A DNA stretch of 64,000 bases. It comes from Desulfovibrio litoralis DSM 11393 (GTDB lineage: Bacteria; Desulfobacterota; Desulfovibrionia; Desulfovibrionales; Desulfovibrionaceae). Position 1 is the first letter of the stretch; each line of letters begins with the position of its first letter. Shown in pieces: positions 17,940-27,980 of the stretch. The stretch lies in assembly GCF_900143255.1 (NCBI RefSeq), contig NZ_FRDI01000003.1, positions 210,641 through 274,640 of the forward strand, given 5' to 3'. The notes below the pieces were generated by a model that worked only from the letters and a program-made list of their open reading frames with translations, searched no databases and had not been told where the DNA came from. Made by a program: the position numbers and the translations under genes.

Positions 17940-19136
17940 TTAAAACCCTAAACCGACTTTTAAAGCCATATTCCGCAAGGTTTGGTTATACATGCCTATG
18001 CCCTTTAGATTTTTCCAAGCGATATTGGCTTTTAATGAAAAGATTTTGCGTCGGTAACTTTGTTCAGCCTTTATAGGATCAAAAGTTTTATTAAAGACTT
18101 CAGCCAGATAAAAAGCCGAAGCAAAGGCATAACTAAAACCTTCGGCCGAACTTGGGCTAATAAACCCGGCGGCTTCGCCAATCAAAAAACAATTATCTCT
18201 ACCTAAATAAACTTGGTTTAAACTAGGGCGAACGACTAAAGCTCCCTCTCGTTCGACCTTATCATATTCTATACTTGATAACGTTAAACCTTGTTCAATA
18301 AGCCTTTGGGTAAATATATTCAACTTCCTATGAGCTAGGCTATTAGATGTTTTATCGTTATTTTTTACATCTTTTTGTTCCAATAACTTAGTCGCCAAAA
18401 TATTTTTACTCGCATCTAAAGGCAGAGCAAGCCCAACAAGATAGCTGTCTTTTTTCGGAATAGCCCAACCATAAAAATCAGTTAAACTTTCATCAAAAGC
18501 CGCCCAATGGGTTTTAGTCAAATTTTTATCGGAATATCCCAAAACTTTATATTTATCCTGAATCGCAAGATAACAATCTTTCTGTGAAATTCCCTTGCCA
18601 AGCATTCGGCGTACGGCAGAAAAAGCTCCGTCTGCTCCGACTACAATGCGTGTCTTTATTTCTTGAATACCCGCTGGTGTTTTTATGCTTAACTGAGTGA
18701 AATGATCATTAGTGTTAAAATGTTTTAATCCATGTAAACGACTATTAAACAAACACTGAACGTTTTCAGGCAATAAAGATAAAAGCCAAGTTTCAAATAA
18801 AGTTCTATCTAAATTAATATAATTCTTTTTATAACTATGTACAGAGTGTGTACTTAAATCAATAGTATTAACAAATTCAGGTTGATAAATATCTTTCACT
18901 TTTTCAGGAACAATTAAATTGAATTTATTCAACCACGTTTGAGCATCCGGTGCGAGTAAACCACCACAACATTTAGCTTGTATATCTTGGCTTTGCTTGA
19001 TATTTTCAAAATCAGTTGTCAAGTTACGAGCATCTATCAATAATATAGAATATTTAGAATCCAACAAACGAGCGAGAGTTGCCCCTGACGGTCCTGCTCC
19101 AATAATTACAACATCATAAGTTTGATTTTTTAACAT
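17940..19136 (-). CDS. FAD-dependent oxidoreductase, geranylgeranyl-reductase-like
   Basis: Flavoprotein of 398 residues. The FAD-binding start VVIIGAGPSGATLARLL is followed by the acidic ribose ligand in LLIDARN, the CCGGLLAPDAQ segment characteristic of the geranylgeranyl reductase family, the GD-type motif VGADGAFSAVRRML and the second FAD motif FLIGEAAGFISPSSAEGFSYAF. Family members saturate isoprenoid chains of lipids or quinones. It is divergent from the UbiD gene with only 49 bases between, which suggests a shared role in quinone or isoprenoid metabolism; that is inference. Confidence 0.85.
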   Translation of the reverse strand: MLKNQTYDVVIIGAGPSGATLARLLDSKYSILLIDARNLTTDFENIKQSQDIQAKCCGGLLAPDAQTWLNKFNLIVPEKVKDIYQPEFVNTIDLSTHSVHSYKKNYINLDRTLFETWLLSLLPENVQCLFNSRLHGLKHFNTNDHFTQLSIKTPAGIQEIKTRIVVGADGAFSAVRRMLGKGISQKDCYLAIQDKYKVLGYSDKNLTKTHWAAFDESLTDFYGWAIPKKDSYLVGLALPLDASKNILATKLLEQKDVKNNDKTSNSLAHRKLNIFTQRLIEQGLTLSSIEYDKVEREGALVVRPSLNQVYLGRDNCFLIGEAAGFISPSSAEGFSYAFASAFYLAEVFNKTFDPIKAEQSYRRKIFSLKANIAWKNLKGIGMYNQTLRNMALKVGLGF

Positions 19137-19185
19137 AAATTTAATCGAGAAATATATTTTTTATAAAGTATGATAGGAAAAATAA

Positions 19186-21051
19186 ATGCTACACCGTAAT
19201 TTAACAGAATGTGTAAACGATTTAGAGGCAAATGGTCAATTAAAACGTATTGATATAGAAGTTGACCCTTATTTAGAGTTAGGCTTAATTCAACGCTTAG
19301 CCTTAAAAAAAGGTTCTCCCGCCTTACTTTTTACTAACGTAAAAGGTTGTCAGTTTCCTATGCTCGCTAATTTATTTGGCAGTAAAGAACGGGTACGCTT
19401 TATCTTTCGCTCTAGTTTAAAAGGTTTAAAGGCTTTATTAAAACTCAAGCTTGACCCCAGAGATTTATTGCGTAATCCCTTACAATATAAAGCCCTACCT
19501 AGAGCCTTATGGGCTACTCGCCCACGCTTTGTAAACGATGGAGCTGTTACCGAAAATTCTACAACAATTTCAAAATTGCCTCAACTGCTATCTTGGAAGA
19601 AAGACGGAGGGGCTTATATTACCCTGCCACAAGTTTATTCCGAAAGCATAAAAAATCCCGGAATATACAACTCAAATTTAGGCATGTATCGCATTCAACT
19701 AAACAGTAAATATTTAGAACAAGATAAAGAAATTGGGCTACATTACCAAATTCATCGGGGGCTTGGTTGTCATCATGCCGAAGCCTTAGCCTTAAATAAA
19801 AATTTAGGGATAAATATTTTTGTGGGTGGTCCACCTGCCTTAACCGTAGCCGCCGTGATGCCACTCCCCGAAGGAATGCCTGAACTTTTATTTGCCGGTG
19901 CGTTAGCGGGAAGGCGTATTGATTTAATTAAAGGCGGGAGCGTTAAAAAAGATGGAACGGTTATTAGCGAATTAGCTATCCCTGCCGAAGCCGATTTTGC
20001 CATTACCGGCTATATTAAGCCTAATATGCTTAAACCCGAAGGCCCCTTTGGCGACCATTTAGGGTATTATAGTTTAGAGCATGATTTTCCCGTAATGCAG
20101 GTAACAAAAGTTTGGCATCGCAAAGATGCGATTTATCCTTTTACAACCGTCGGTCGCCCACCACAGGAAGATACTTTTTTTGGTGAATTCATTCATGACC
20201 TTACTCAAGAACTAATCCCTCAAGTATTTACAGGTATAAAACAAGTGCATGCCGTAGATGCAGCCGGAGTTCACCCGTTATTACTCGCAATCGGTAGTGA
20301 GCGTTATGTGCCTTTTGCAAGTGAAAGAAAAGCCCAAGAATTACTGACTAACGCCCTATCTTTATTGGGTAATTCTCAAACTTCACTCTCGAAATATTTG
20401 TTACTCACAGCACACGAAGATGCCCCATCTTTATCTGCTTATGATATTCCCGCTTTTTTTAAACACATTTTAGAACGCACAAATTTTCATGAAGATTTAC
20501 ATTTTATTACTCGCACAACAATGGACACCCTCGACTATACAGGAACAGCCTTAAACCAAGGTTCAAAGCTAATTTGGGTTGCCGCCGGGAATAAAAAAAG
20601 AGAACTTTGCGATAAGTTGCCTCAAATTTATTTACCTGAAGGTTTTCATTCTTTACAGCTTTTTAGCCCAGGAATAGCGGTTGTTTCCGCCCCTAAACAT
20701 ACCCAGCAAAGAGGCGAACAAGACGAAAAACTAAAAATCTTTTTAGATACGCTTAATAGCCAAGAAAATGCGAGAAAAATCAGCTTATTGGTGCTTTGTG
20801 ATGATGCTGATTTTTGTAGTGCCGATTGGGATAATTTTTTATGGGTTACTTTTACTCGCTCAGACCCGGCGACTGATATTTATGGATTAAATGAAAACAT
20901 TCACGCTAAACATTGGCGTTGTGATGCACCCTTGATTATTGACGCACGAAAAAAAGAATTTCACGCACCCGAACTAGAGTTAGACCCGAAAATAGAACAA
21001 AAAGTTTTAGAAATGGGCAGCAAAAACAAACCATTACACGGAATAATTTAA
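19186..21051 (+). CDS. UbiD-family decarboxylase
   Basis: Predicted prenylated-FMN-dependent decarboxylase of 621 residues. The N-terminal LRRIDIEVD-like start, the central GMYRIQLNSKYLEQD, IHRGLGCHHAEA, the catalytic-region GGPPALTVAAVMPLPEG with LKPEGPFGDHLGYYS, and VGRPPQEDTFFGEFIHDL fit the UbiD family. Candidates for its role are decarboxylation in the futalosine menaquinone pathway or of a hydroxybenzoate; length favours the larger UbiD homologues of anaerobes. AGGAAA precedes the ATG. No UbiX flavin prenyltransferase is visible in the window. Confidence 0.88.
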   Translation: MLHRNLTECVNDLEANGQLKRIDIEVDPYLELGLIQRLALKKGSPALLFTNVKGCQFPMLANLFGSKERVRFIFRSSLKGLKALLKLKLDPRDLLRNPLQYKALPRALWATRPRFVNDGAVTENSTTISKLPQLLSWKKDGGAYITLPQVYSESIKNPGIYNSNLGMYRIQLNSKYLEQDKEIGLHYQIHRGLGCHHAEALALNKNLGINIFVGGPPALTVAAVMPLPEGMPELLFAGALAGRRIDLIKGGSVKKDGTVISELAIPAEADFAITGYIKPNMLKPEGPFGDHLGYYSLEHDFPVMQVTKVWHRKDAIYPFTTVGRPPQEDTFFGEFIHDLTQELIPQVFTGIKQVHAVDAAGVHPLLLAIGSERYVPFASERKAQELLTNALSLLGNSQTSLSKYLLLTAHEDAPSLSAYDIPAFFKHILERTNFHEDLHFITRTTMDTLDYTGTALNQGSKLIWVAAGNKKRELCDKLPQIYLPEGFHSLQLFSPGIAVVSAPKHTQQRGEQDEKLKIFLDTLNSQENARKISLLVLCDDADFCSADWDNFLWVTFTRSDPATDIYGLNENIHAKHWRCDAPLIIDARKKEFHAPELELDPKIEQKVLEMGSKNKPLHGII

Positions 21052-21153
21052 TTTAATCCTTGCTAATTCCTCAAATAATCAGCCTTGCTAAAAATTAAAA
21101 TATTATTTGTTTTTTAACGATAAATACTATAACGTAACTTAACTTCACAAAAG

Positions 21154-21236
21154 AAGACCATTGCAACACTCAGTTTTGTGCTTTTTGGAGTGTCTTCCTA
21201 ACGGAATCCACGTTGAGACGATTGTGCAATAGTCTC
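21154..21236 (-). repeat. MITE-like intergenic element, copy B (short, inverted)
   Basis: 83-bp version in reverse orientation: begins AAGACCATTGCAACACT and ends ATTGTGCAATAGTCTC. Both terminal regions are kept but roughly 100 bases of the centre, including the TTTTATGCT hairpin and the GGAAAAT stem, are absent, so it is an internal deletion derivative. Flanks AAAAG and AAAAC match at four of five bases, a decayed target duplication. The 340-bp gap that holds it shows nothing else but AT-rich sequence. Confidence 0.75.
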
Positions 21237-21391
21237 AAAACAGAATGGGGTAACTAATAAAAATATTAAATTAATACTTTTATGATTATTGTATTTAGCA
21301 TTTTTTGAACTATCACAAACAATTTTTATATTAATAACGCTAGAACATTATAAATGTGTTCTAATTCATATATTTTACTTCCAGGGATCAC

Positions 21392-24300
21392 ATGTTAAAC
21401 TTTTTTTCAGGCTATATCAGCAGAACCATGTATTTAATAGTCTTTATCGCCCTTATTCCGGCGATGTTAATTATTATTTATTCAGGTATAGGCCTAAATC
21501 AACGAATTATTTCAAATACAACAGAACAAGCCATAAACTTTACAAAAAATATAGCCAAAGAAGACGAACTTAAGCTTGAAAACCTTAAAACGTTACTTAC
21601 AACCCTCTCAACACAACATACTTTTGACCCATCAAACATTCACGAAACAATCGCAACCCTAAAAGAAGTCGAAAAAAACAATCCACAATATAAAAATATT
21701 TTTTTTCTGGATAAAAATGCAAAAGTTGCGGCGAGTACCAATAATAAATTTATGGGTAGCGATCTAAGCCATATTATTTCACAACAAGTCGAAACCAAAG
21801 AAAATGATTTTTTTATCAGCAGTATTATCGCAAACGAACCGGACAAAAAGCCGATAGTTTATGCTTATACTCCCGTTTTTGATGAAAACAATCAATTAAT
21901 AGGCTTTTTGGCTATCGGCATGGCTATAGGTGAAGGGCTAGAAAAAAAGCTACAAGAAAGCGAACTTCCCGAAGACAGCGAAATTTTACTAACCGACTCA
22001 AAATTAACAGTCTCTCAAGCTTTAAAAAGTTTTGGCATTAAAGCGGGTGAACGCTTGCCTGAAAAAAACTGGAGCTGGCTATTAGACTTATCTGTTGATG
22101 ACAATATTCACAAAGTTTACAACCCAAACGACAACAACGACTATCTGGTAATACACCACCCAATTAACTCCGCTCAAGGCGTAGCTCCTCGCTTTAACAT
22201 CTTGTTTTCAATTTCGGAACATTCACTGGGAGCAGCCGCAACCACAAACTTATTGCATAATTTGTTTTTTCTATTGTTGGCGACTCTTTTTGCCTTAGCT
22301 ATAGCTTGGATTTTGGCAAAAATTACCTTTGAAAAACATATAGATCGCTTGGTTCAAGTTGCAAACGCCGTCAGCAAAGGCGATTTTAATGCCAGAGTCG
22401 ACCAAGACAAAGTAAATGGCGACTTAGGAAGGTTATGTTTAGGCATCAATAAAATGCTTGAAACAATAGAACACAACACAAACGCTCTCACTAAAGCCAA
22501 ACAAGAAGCAGATAACGCCAATAAAGCAAAAAGCGACTTTTTAGCAAATATGAGCCACGAGTTGCGTACTCCGATGAATGCGATTATCGGGCTGTCTTAT
22601 TTATTGTTAAAATCAAACCTTAACGAAAAACAAAGAAAAGACATACGTAAAATATACAGTGCGGGAAACAATCTTTTAACGCTAATTAATGATCTTTTAG
22701 ACTTTTCCAAAATCAATACAGGACGCATGGAACTTGAAAACGAGCGTTTTAATCTTCAAGAACTAATTAGCGGGGTTGTAGATATCAACACCCAAAAAGC
22801 CGAAGAAAAAGGGTTGGCGTTTACTTATTTTATTGACCCAAAAATTCCCCAAGAGCTCAAGGGTTCTCCGCTAAAACTTTGGCAAATTCTTAACCACTTG
22901 TTTAGTAACGCCGTTAAATTTACCGAAAAAGGGCAAATTAAAGTCAGTTGCCTGTTAAAAGAAATACAAAATGAACAAATAATTTTAAAGTTTATTATTC
23001 AAGATAGCGGAATGGGCATGACCAACGAGCAATTGGAAAAGCTTTTTACTCCGTTTTATCAAATAGACAGCTCATCAACCAGACGCTTTGGCGGAACGGG
23101 AATCGGGCTTAGTATAGTCAAAAAACTAATAGAAATGATGAATGGGGAAATTTCCGTAACAAGCAACCCAAACACTGGAACCACCATTGAGTTTTATATT
23201 TGTCTAAATTTAGTCAATGAACTTAATGCTCTAAGCTTATACGCAGACAATGATATATTTAAAGAACTTGGCTTAGACTCAAACGATCCAAATCTGATAA
23301 TGAGTCGCTTTAATATTTTATTTGTCGGCGATGACTCAAATGAAAACAAAGAACTTACAGATATTTTTACACAACTAAACTTAAAAACTCGTTTCGTCAG
23401 AGAAACTGAACTGGCAATGCAGCTTATTTCAGAAGAAGAAAAAAACGGAACACATTTTAATATCTTGTTGGTAAATTATACCGAAACAAACAAAAATATC
23501 GATATTGCTAAACTTTTAATGAACTATTTTAGTAATAATTACACACCGTTATTGATTTTTGTCCATGGTAAAACTAAAAAGCACGACAATCAAACCATAA
23601 ACCTCGCCTCTTTAATGCTTAATCCGCCTTTCAGCCCTGAAAGTATTAAAGAAAACTTTATGAGTTTATTAGGTCAAAATAAGACAACACAAGATACTGT
23701 TGACAACCCTGAACTTATTCAAGAACAAGCTATTCCGCAAGACAATAACGACGAAGATAAAATAGCAAGCATTCCGCCTCTAAACAGTTCAAAAGCCGTT
23801 GAAATACTCTTGGTTGAAGATAACTTAATAAATCAACAAGTCGCCGGAGAACTCCTGCAAGATGCCGGTTATACCGTTACTATAGCCAATAACGGAGAAG
23901 AAGCTTTACAAATTCTTAACGAAAACCCTAGCGATAGGTTTAAACTCGTTTTTATGGATTTACAAATGCCGGTTATGGACGGATATGAAGCCACTTCACA
24001 TATCAGAGCCGAAGAAAAATTTGCAAATCTTCCTATTGTGGCTTTAACAGCACACGCCCTTCCCGCTGAAAAAGAACGTTGCCTAAATATCGGCATGAAT
24101 GACCACATTACAAAACCGATAGATATATCAACCCTGTTTAATACTTTAGCAAAATGGATCTCTAACGCGGCTCACCCCAATGAAACACAAGAAGATAACC
24201 TTGATTCAACGCCAACAGACTCTGACGTTGACGAACCAAGACAAACAACGCTTCTCGAATACGTCCAAAGAAAGACCAAAGATCAAATAGACGATGATAC

Positions 24301-24943
24301 ATATAAAGCCCTTGTGGCACAAGGTTTTGACCTAGACAACGCAATGAAACGTTTGGGGAATAACAATAAACTTTATACAAAATTGCTCAATTCGTTTCTT
24401 ACCAACCAAGAAAACAGTATTACCGAACTTCAAACCGCCTTTTCCGAAGAAAGGTTTGATGATTTGGAACGCTTCGCACATACAATCAAAGGTTTATCCG
24501 CAAGTATAGGCGAAAATACTTTAGCTGCTTTGTCAGGTGTGCTTGAAAAATCTTGTATGCAAAATAAAAACAACTCGTCTCAAGACCAACTTAGACGTAT
24601 TCAAGCAGAAATACAGGCTTTGAGCTTTGTTCTTAGCTTAACCTGCAAAACACTTGGCTCGCTGTTGTTGCAATCAGAATTGTTTGAAACTGATCCAGAG
24701 GATAGCCCAACTCAAACAACTTTGTTAGATCAAAATATCCAAGAAAAACTTTTGCAAATACAAGACCTTGCAAACAATTATGAAACCGAAGCTTTAAACA
24801 AGTTTGAACAAATACAAGACGAATTAATAAGATGCGGATTACAACAGTTTGCAGACACCACCAAAAAAGCTCTGGAGCGCTTTGATTTTGACTCAGCCTC
24901 TCTGGCGATTTCCGAGCTGATTCAAGCTCAAAGAAATTCTTAG
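21392..24943 (+). CDS. Tripartite hybrid sensor histidine kinase (BarA-like)
   Basis: Membrane sensor of 1183 residues. Order: TM1 (about 12-34), periplasmic Cache-like sensor (about 40-285), TM2 (about 287-310), HAMP, HisKA with phospho-His389 ([18 protein letters not shown]), HATPase with N box [13 protein letters not shown]1 DSGMGM and G2 [12 protein letters not shown], a degenerate receiver, an intact receiver with Asp856 ([10 protein letters not shown] and HITKPI), and an HPt domain with His1030 ([10 protein letters not shown]). In the degenerate receiver (around 650-740) the phospho-acceptor position reads LLVNYTE. About 100 residues of helical sequence follow the HPt. No cognate output regulator is adjacent. 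ATG follows AGGGATC. Confidence 0.92.
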   Translation: MLNFFSGYISRTMYLIVFIALIPAMLIIIYSGIGLNQRIISNTTEQAINFTKNIAKEDELKLENLKTLLTTLSTQHTFDPSNIHETIATLKEVEKNNPQYKNIFFLDKNAKVAASTNNKFMGSDLSHIISQQVETKENDFFISSIIANEPDKKPIVYAYTPVFDENNQLIGFLAIGMAIGEGLEKKLQESELPEDSEILLTDSKLTVSQALKSFGIKAGERLPEKNWSWLLDLSVDDNIHKVYNPNDNNDYLVIHHPINSAQGVAPRFNILFSISEHSLGAAATTNLLHNLFFLLLATLFALAIAWILAKITFEKHIDRLVQVANAVSKGDFNARVDQDKVNGDLGRLCLGINKMLETIEHNTNALTKAKQEADNANKAKSDFLANMSHELRTPMNAIIGLSYLLLKSNLNEKQRKDIRKIYSAGNNLLTLINDLLDFSKINTGRMELENERFNLQELISGVVDINTQKAEEKGLAFTYFIDPKIPQELKGSPLKLWQILNHLFSNAVKFTEKGQIKVSCLLKEIQNEQIILKFIIQDSGMGMTNEQLEKLFTPFYQIDSSSTRRFGGTGIGLSIVKKLIEMMNGEISVTSNPNTGTTIEFYICLNLVNELNALSLYADNDIFKELGLDSNDPNLIMSRFNILFVGDDSNENKELTDIFTQLNLKTRFVRETELAMQLISEEEKNGTHFNILLVNYTETNKNIDIAKLLMNYFSNNYTPLLIFVHGKTKKHDNQTINLASLMLNPPFSPESIKENFMSLLGQNKTTQDTVDNPELIQEQAIPQDNNDEDKIASIPPLNSSKAVEILLVEDNLINQQVAGELLQDAGYTVTIANNGEEALQILNENPSDRFKLVFMDLQMPVMDGYEATSHIRAEEKFANLPIVALTAHALPAEKERCLNIGMNDHITKPIDISTLFNTLAKWISNAAHPNETQEDNLDSTPTDSDVDEPRQTTLLEYVQRKTKDQIDDDTYKALVAQGFDLDNAMKRLGNNNKLYTKLLNSFLTNQENSITELQTAFSEERFDDLERFAHTIKGLSASIGENTLAALSGVLEKSCMQNKNNSSQDQLRRIQAEIQALSFVLSLTCKTLGSLLLQSELFETDPEDSPTQTTLLDQNIQEKLLQIQDLANNYETEALNKFEQIQDELIRCGLQQFADTTKKALERFDFDSASLAISELIQAQRNS

Positions 24944-25139
24944 TCAAAACTAATAAAAAACATCAATTTTATCTTTTGAACAATTGAAGCAATCTTACGA
25001 ACTATTCAACGGTCTTCGCAATTATTTCAATAACAGGCTCTATACTTTGGCGTTGAATTATGATATTAAATAAAAAGATTATAAGCTTTAATATATCAAG
25101 CAGTAAGCACTCTTAACACCCGAATATTTAAGGTAAAAC

Positions 25140-26339
25140 ATGTATAAAAACAATAAAAAAAAGAATAGTGGAAATCAAATATCCAATAAACAAGCTTCAA
25201 GCATCACTATTGATTCCGACAACCAAGTAAAAAACAAAGATCTTAAAAACGAAGACTCGACCCAACAAGCAAAAGTAATGCGTTGGGGCTTGCTTGCACT
25301 CTTGTTTTACGCTCTTTATTTAAGCTTTAATCTAATTCAACCATTTTTGAATACTATAATTTTTAGTATTGTTTTTGCTGGTGCCTTCCACCCTATCTAC
25401 TCAAAATTAAAAGATAAACTTTCTGGGCCTGAGGGATTTAAAGAATCTTTTGCCGCAATTATCGTTGTACTTGGCATGTTCTTTTTAATCGGTATTCCGG
25501 CTATTCTTTTTATACGCAGTTTCGTAATGCAAGCAACAGTAAGCATTAGCGCTATTACCGAATGGCTTAACTCTAATGATGTACAACAAGAATTACTTAA
25601 TCTTTGGGAACCACTCGTGGCTTTTGTCGAAGAACATTATCCTTTTATTGACCTAAAAAGTATAAATTTACACGAAAGTTTAATTGAAATCTCAAGACAA
25701 ACCGGACAATACCTTTTGCAGGCCGGCTCTGCTTTATTCCGCAATACAACAATTTTTATCATTCACTTGATGTTATTGTTATTTATGCTCTTTTTCTTAT
25801 TAAAAGATGGTTCGCGCATGGTTCGTGCCGTAAAATATCTTTCTCCTCTAAAAGCCGAACAAGGCGATAAAATCTTGCATAACTTGCGTCAAGTTTCCAA
25901 GGCCGTATTATTAGACGGTTTCTTGGTTGCTTCTTTGCAGGGTTTAGCGGGCGGAATAGGCTTATCAATGGTCGGCGTTCCGGGCTTGTTTTGGGGAACG
26001 GTAATGGGCTTTGCGGCTTTAATTCCCGTTGTGGGAATCAGCCTGGTCTGGCTCCCTGTTGCCACTTATTTGGCGTTTACCGGAGAATGGGTTACCGCAT
26101 CGCTTTTTGCTTTATACAATCTGGCTTTTGTAAGTTCTATTGATACGGTTTTACGCCCTTATCTTATGAAAGGCGTAATGAACGCATCAATCTTTTTTAT
26201 CTTTGTCTCAATACTCGGTGGAGTAAATTTATTTGGTATTGTCGGTCTGTTATACGGACCTATGATCTTAACCTTTACAACTGTAATGTTAAGAATTTAT
26301 ACTGATGAATTTAGCGAATTTTTAAACCACGACAAGTAA
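25140..26339 (+). CDS. AI-2E family transporter (PerM/YdiK type)
   Basis: Inner-membrane protein of 399 residues. A charged, Asn/Lys-rich N-terminus of about 50 residues precedes several hydrophobic helices: RWGLLALLFYALYLSFN, FAAIIVVLGMFFLIGIPAIL and IHLMLLLFMLFFLLKDG, then the family-specific GGIGLSMVGVPGLFWGTVMG and GGVNLFGIVGLLYGPMI. Members export autoinducer-2 or other small solutes, or Na+; the substrate here is unknown. AAGGTAAAAC precedes the ATG. It stands alone between the sensor kinase and the FMN reductase. Confidence 0.88.
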   Translation: MYKNNKKKNSGNQISNKQASSITIDSDNQVKNKDLKNEDSTQQAKVMRWGLLALLFYALYLSFNLIQPFLNTIIFSIVFAGAFHPIYSKLKDKLSGPEGFKESFAAIIVVLGMFFLIGIPAILFIRSFVMQATVSISAITEWLNSNDVQQELLNLWEPLVAFVEEHYPFIDLKSINLHESLIEISRQTGQYLLQAGSALFRNTTIFIIHLMLLLFMLFFLLKDGSRMVRAVKYLSPLKAEQGDKILHNLRQVSKAVLLDGFLVASLQGLAGGIGLSMVGVPGLFWGTVMGFAALIPVVGISLVWLPVATYLAFTGEWVTASLFALYNLAFVSSIDTVLRPYLMKGVMNASIFFIFVSILGGVNLFGIVGLLYGPMILTFTTVMLRIYTDEFSEFLNHDK

Positions 26340-26420
26340 CTTTTTACAAACGATATTAAGTATTCTCAATAATTTTAGCTGTTACAAAATAACCAACAAG
26401 AGAGCAACAGGAGACAAATT

Positions 26421-26969
26421 ATGAGCCGGATAAAAGAAATATCAATATTTATCGGTAGCTTGAGAAAAGAAGCTTACACAAGAAAAATCGCCAACACTCT
26501 TATTAATTTGGGTGAAAAAAATCTAAATTTAAAAATAGTCGAGATTGGTCATCTATCTTTTTATAACCAAGACTTAGACGGAAACGAACCAAGCTCTTGG
26601 CTTGAGTTTAGAGAAACAGTCAAAAATTCAGACGGCTTTTTGTTTATTACTCCCGAATATAACCGTTCTGTAACTCCTGTGTTAAAAAACGCTTTAGATA
26701 TAGCCTCTCGTCCATATGGTGCTAACTGTTGGAGCGGAAAACCCGGCGGCATTATCGGAGCCAGCATTGGAGCAATCGGAGGCTTTGGAGCCGTTCAACA
26801 TCTTCGTCAAACTTTTGCGTTTTTAAATATTTTGATGTTACAACAACCTGAGGCTTATTTGGGTTTTATCGATAAAGCCTTTGAAGGCAACACCCTGACT
26901 AACGAAAAGACAAAAGAATTTTTACAAAACTATCTCAACAGCTACGCAGAATGGGTAAATAAATTTTAA
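26421..26969 (+). CDS. NAD(P)H-dependent FMN reductase
   Basis: Flavodoxin-fold reductase of 182 residues. The FMN phosphate-binding loop is GSLRKEAYTRKIA, and the second FMN segment ITPEYNRSVTPVLKNALD is diagnostic for the family; WSGKPGGIIGASIGAIGG follows. It reduces FMN, quinones or chromate in characterised homologues; the physiological substrate here is not known. GGAG lies nine bases before the ATG. It converges with nadD after only 11 bases. Confidence 0.9.
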   Translation: MSRIKEISIFIGSLRKEAYTRKIANTLINLGEKNLNLKIVEIGHLSFYNQDLDGNEPSSWLEFRETVKNSDGFLFITPEYNRSVTPVLKNALDIASRPYGANCWSGKPGGIIGASIGAIGGFGAVQHLRQTFAFLNILMLQQPEAYLGFIDKAFEGNTLTNEKTKEFLQNYLNSYAEWVNKF

Positions 26970-26980
26970 GTGAAATAAAT

Positions 26981-27709
26981 CTAGCTTATCCAACGCCCTG
27001 CAACAAGCGAAGCATGTTCTTGCAGTAATTTCAAATTATTATCGTGAATTAAACCAAAGAGTTTTTTGTTTTCAAGCCAAGCCTTACGCAACATAGTCGC
27101 GCTTATATCAAGTCTTGGCAATGACAAATGCCATATTTCCCCGCCTTGCTGGGTTTTAAAAGCATGGTCTGCTTTTACGTTCAAGCTTGAGTCGCCACTT
27201 CCCAAAACATTCTGTTTAGAACTTAAATCAATTGGCTTTGAACCTTTCCAAAAACGCAAACTGTTGTTTATAAAACATTCTTTTTTTGCTGTGGCTCGTG
27301 AAATAATAATAAAATGTGCCAAACTCGGAAGTCTTTCCCACTCTTCCCAAGTTTGAATTTGAGCATAGTCTTCTCCGCCTAAAATAAAAACAGGCTCAAC
27401 ATCGGGGTTTTCCTTGCGATATAACTCTAAGGTTTTATAAGTATAAGATTTTTCTCGGCGTTTATTTTCCAAAGGGTTAATATAGATGCGTGAGTCATAC
27501 TGACAAAAAGTTTCTAACATTTTATATCTAAGTTCAAAAGGCAAAAGTTCCTTTGCCTCTTTATGAGCAGGGTGAGCCACAGGTAAAAAATCAAGACGTA
27601 AAGGTTGCAAGATTTCAAGAATCTCAAGCCCAAGGCGCAAATGCCCCAAATGAGGCGGATTAAAACTTCCACCTAACAGAGCAACAAGTTTATTATTATT
27701 TGGATTCAT
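26981..27709 (-). CDS. nadD: Nicotinate-nucleotide adenylyltransferase NadD
   Basis: Adenylates nicotinate mononucleotide in NAD synthesis. The nucleotidyltransferase motif LLGGSFNPPHLGHLRL is at the N-terminus and the C-terminal ISATMLRKAW corresponds to the ISxTxxR motif; FILGGEDYAQIQTWEEWERL is typical. The frame opens with GTG two codons earlier, but ATG 27709 has GAGG seven bases before it and is preferred, giving 242 residues, somewhat longer than the usual 210-220 because of an insertion (about residues 145-180) around RFWKGSKPIDLSSKQ. Stands alone. Confidence 0.92.
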   Translation of the reverse strand: MNPNNNKLVALLGGSFNPPHLGHLRLGLEILEILQPLRLDFLPVAHPAHKEAKELLPFELRYKMLETFCQYDSRIYINPLENKRREKSYTYKTLELYRKENPDVEPVFILGGEDYAQIQTWEEWERLPSLAHFIIISRATAKKECFINNSLRFWKGSKPIDLSSKQNVLGSGDSSLNVKADHAFKTQQGGEIWHLSLPRLDISATMLRKAWLENKKLFGLIHDNNLKLLQEHASLVAGRWIS

Positions 27710-27822
27710 TTGCACACCTCATCGTAATAATGAATAATATATATAAATCAAATTATTATATAGTATTAAGCAAAAAAACATTAAAAAAATAAAACTGTTT
27801 TCTTAATTATCGTGATTTTCAA

Positions 27823-27854
27823 TTGACAAGATATTCTAACTAACGCATTATAAT
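27823..27854 (+). promoter_or_regulatory. Candidate promoter of the pseudaminic-acid genes
   Basis: A perfect TTGACA at 27823-27828. Two -10 candidates overlap: CATTAT (27846-27851, spacing 17) and TATAAT (27849-27854, spacing 20). Transcription would start about 120 bases before the PseG-PseH gene, leaving a long AU-rich leader. Confidence 0.5.
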
Positions 27855-27980
27855 AATGTTTTTCACATTGTCTTGTCTGCTAAGTTAAATACTGTCTCGG
27901 TCAACTTTACATTTTTAATCAAATTAGATAAATTAATACTAAATATAATATTCTAAATCAATATAATTAACTGGATTTAT

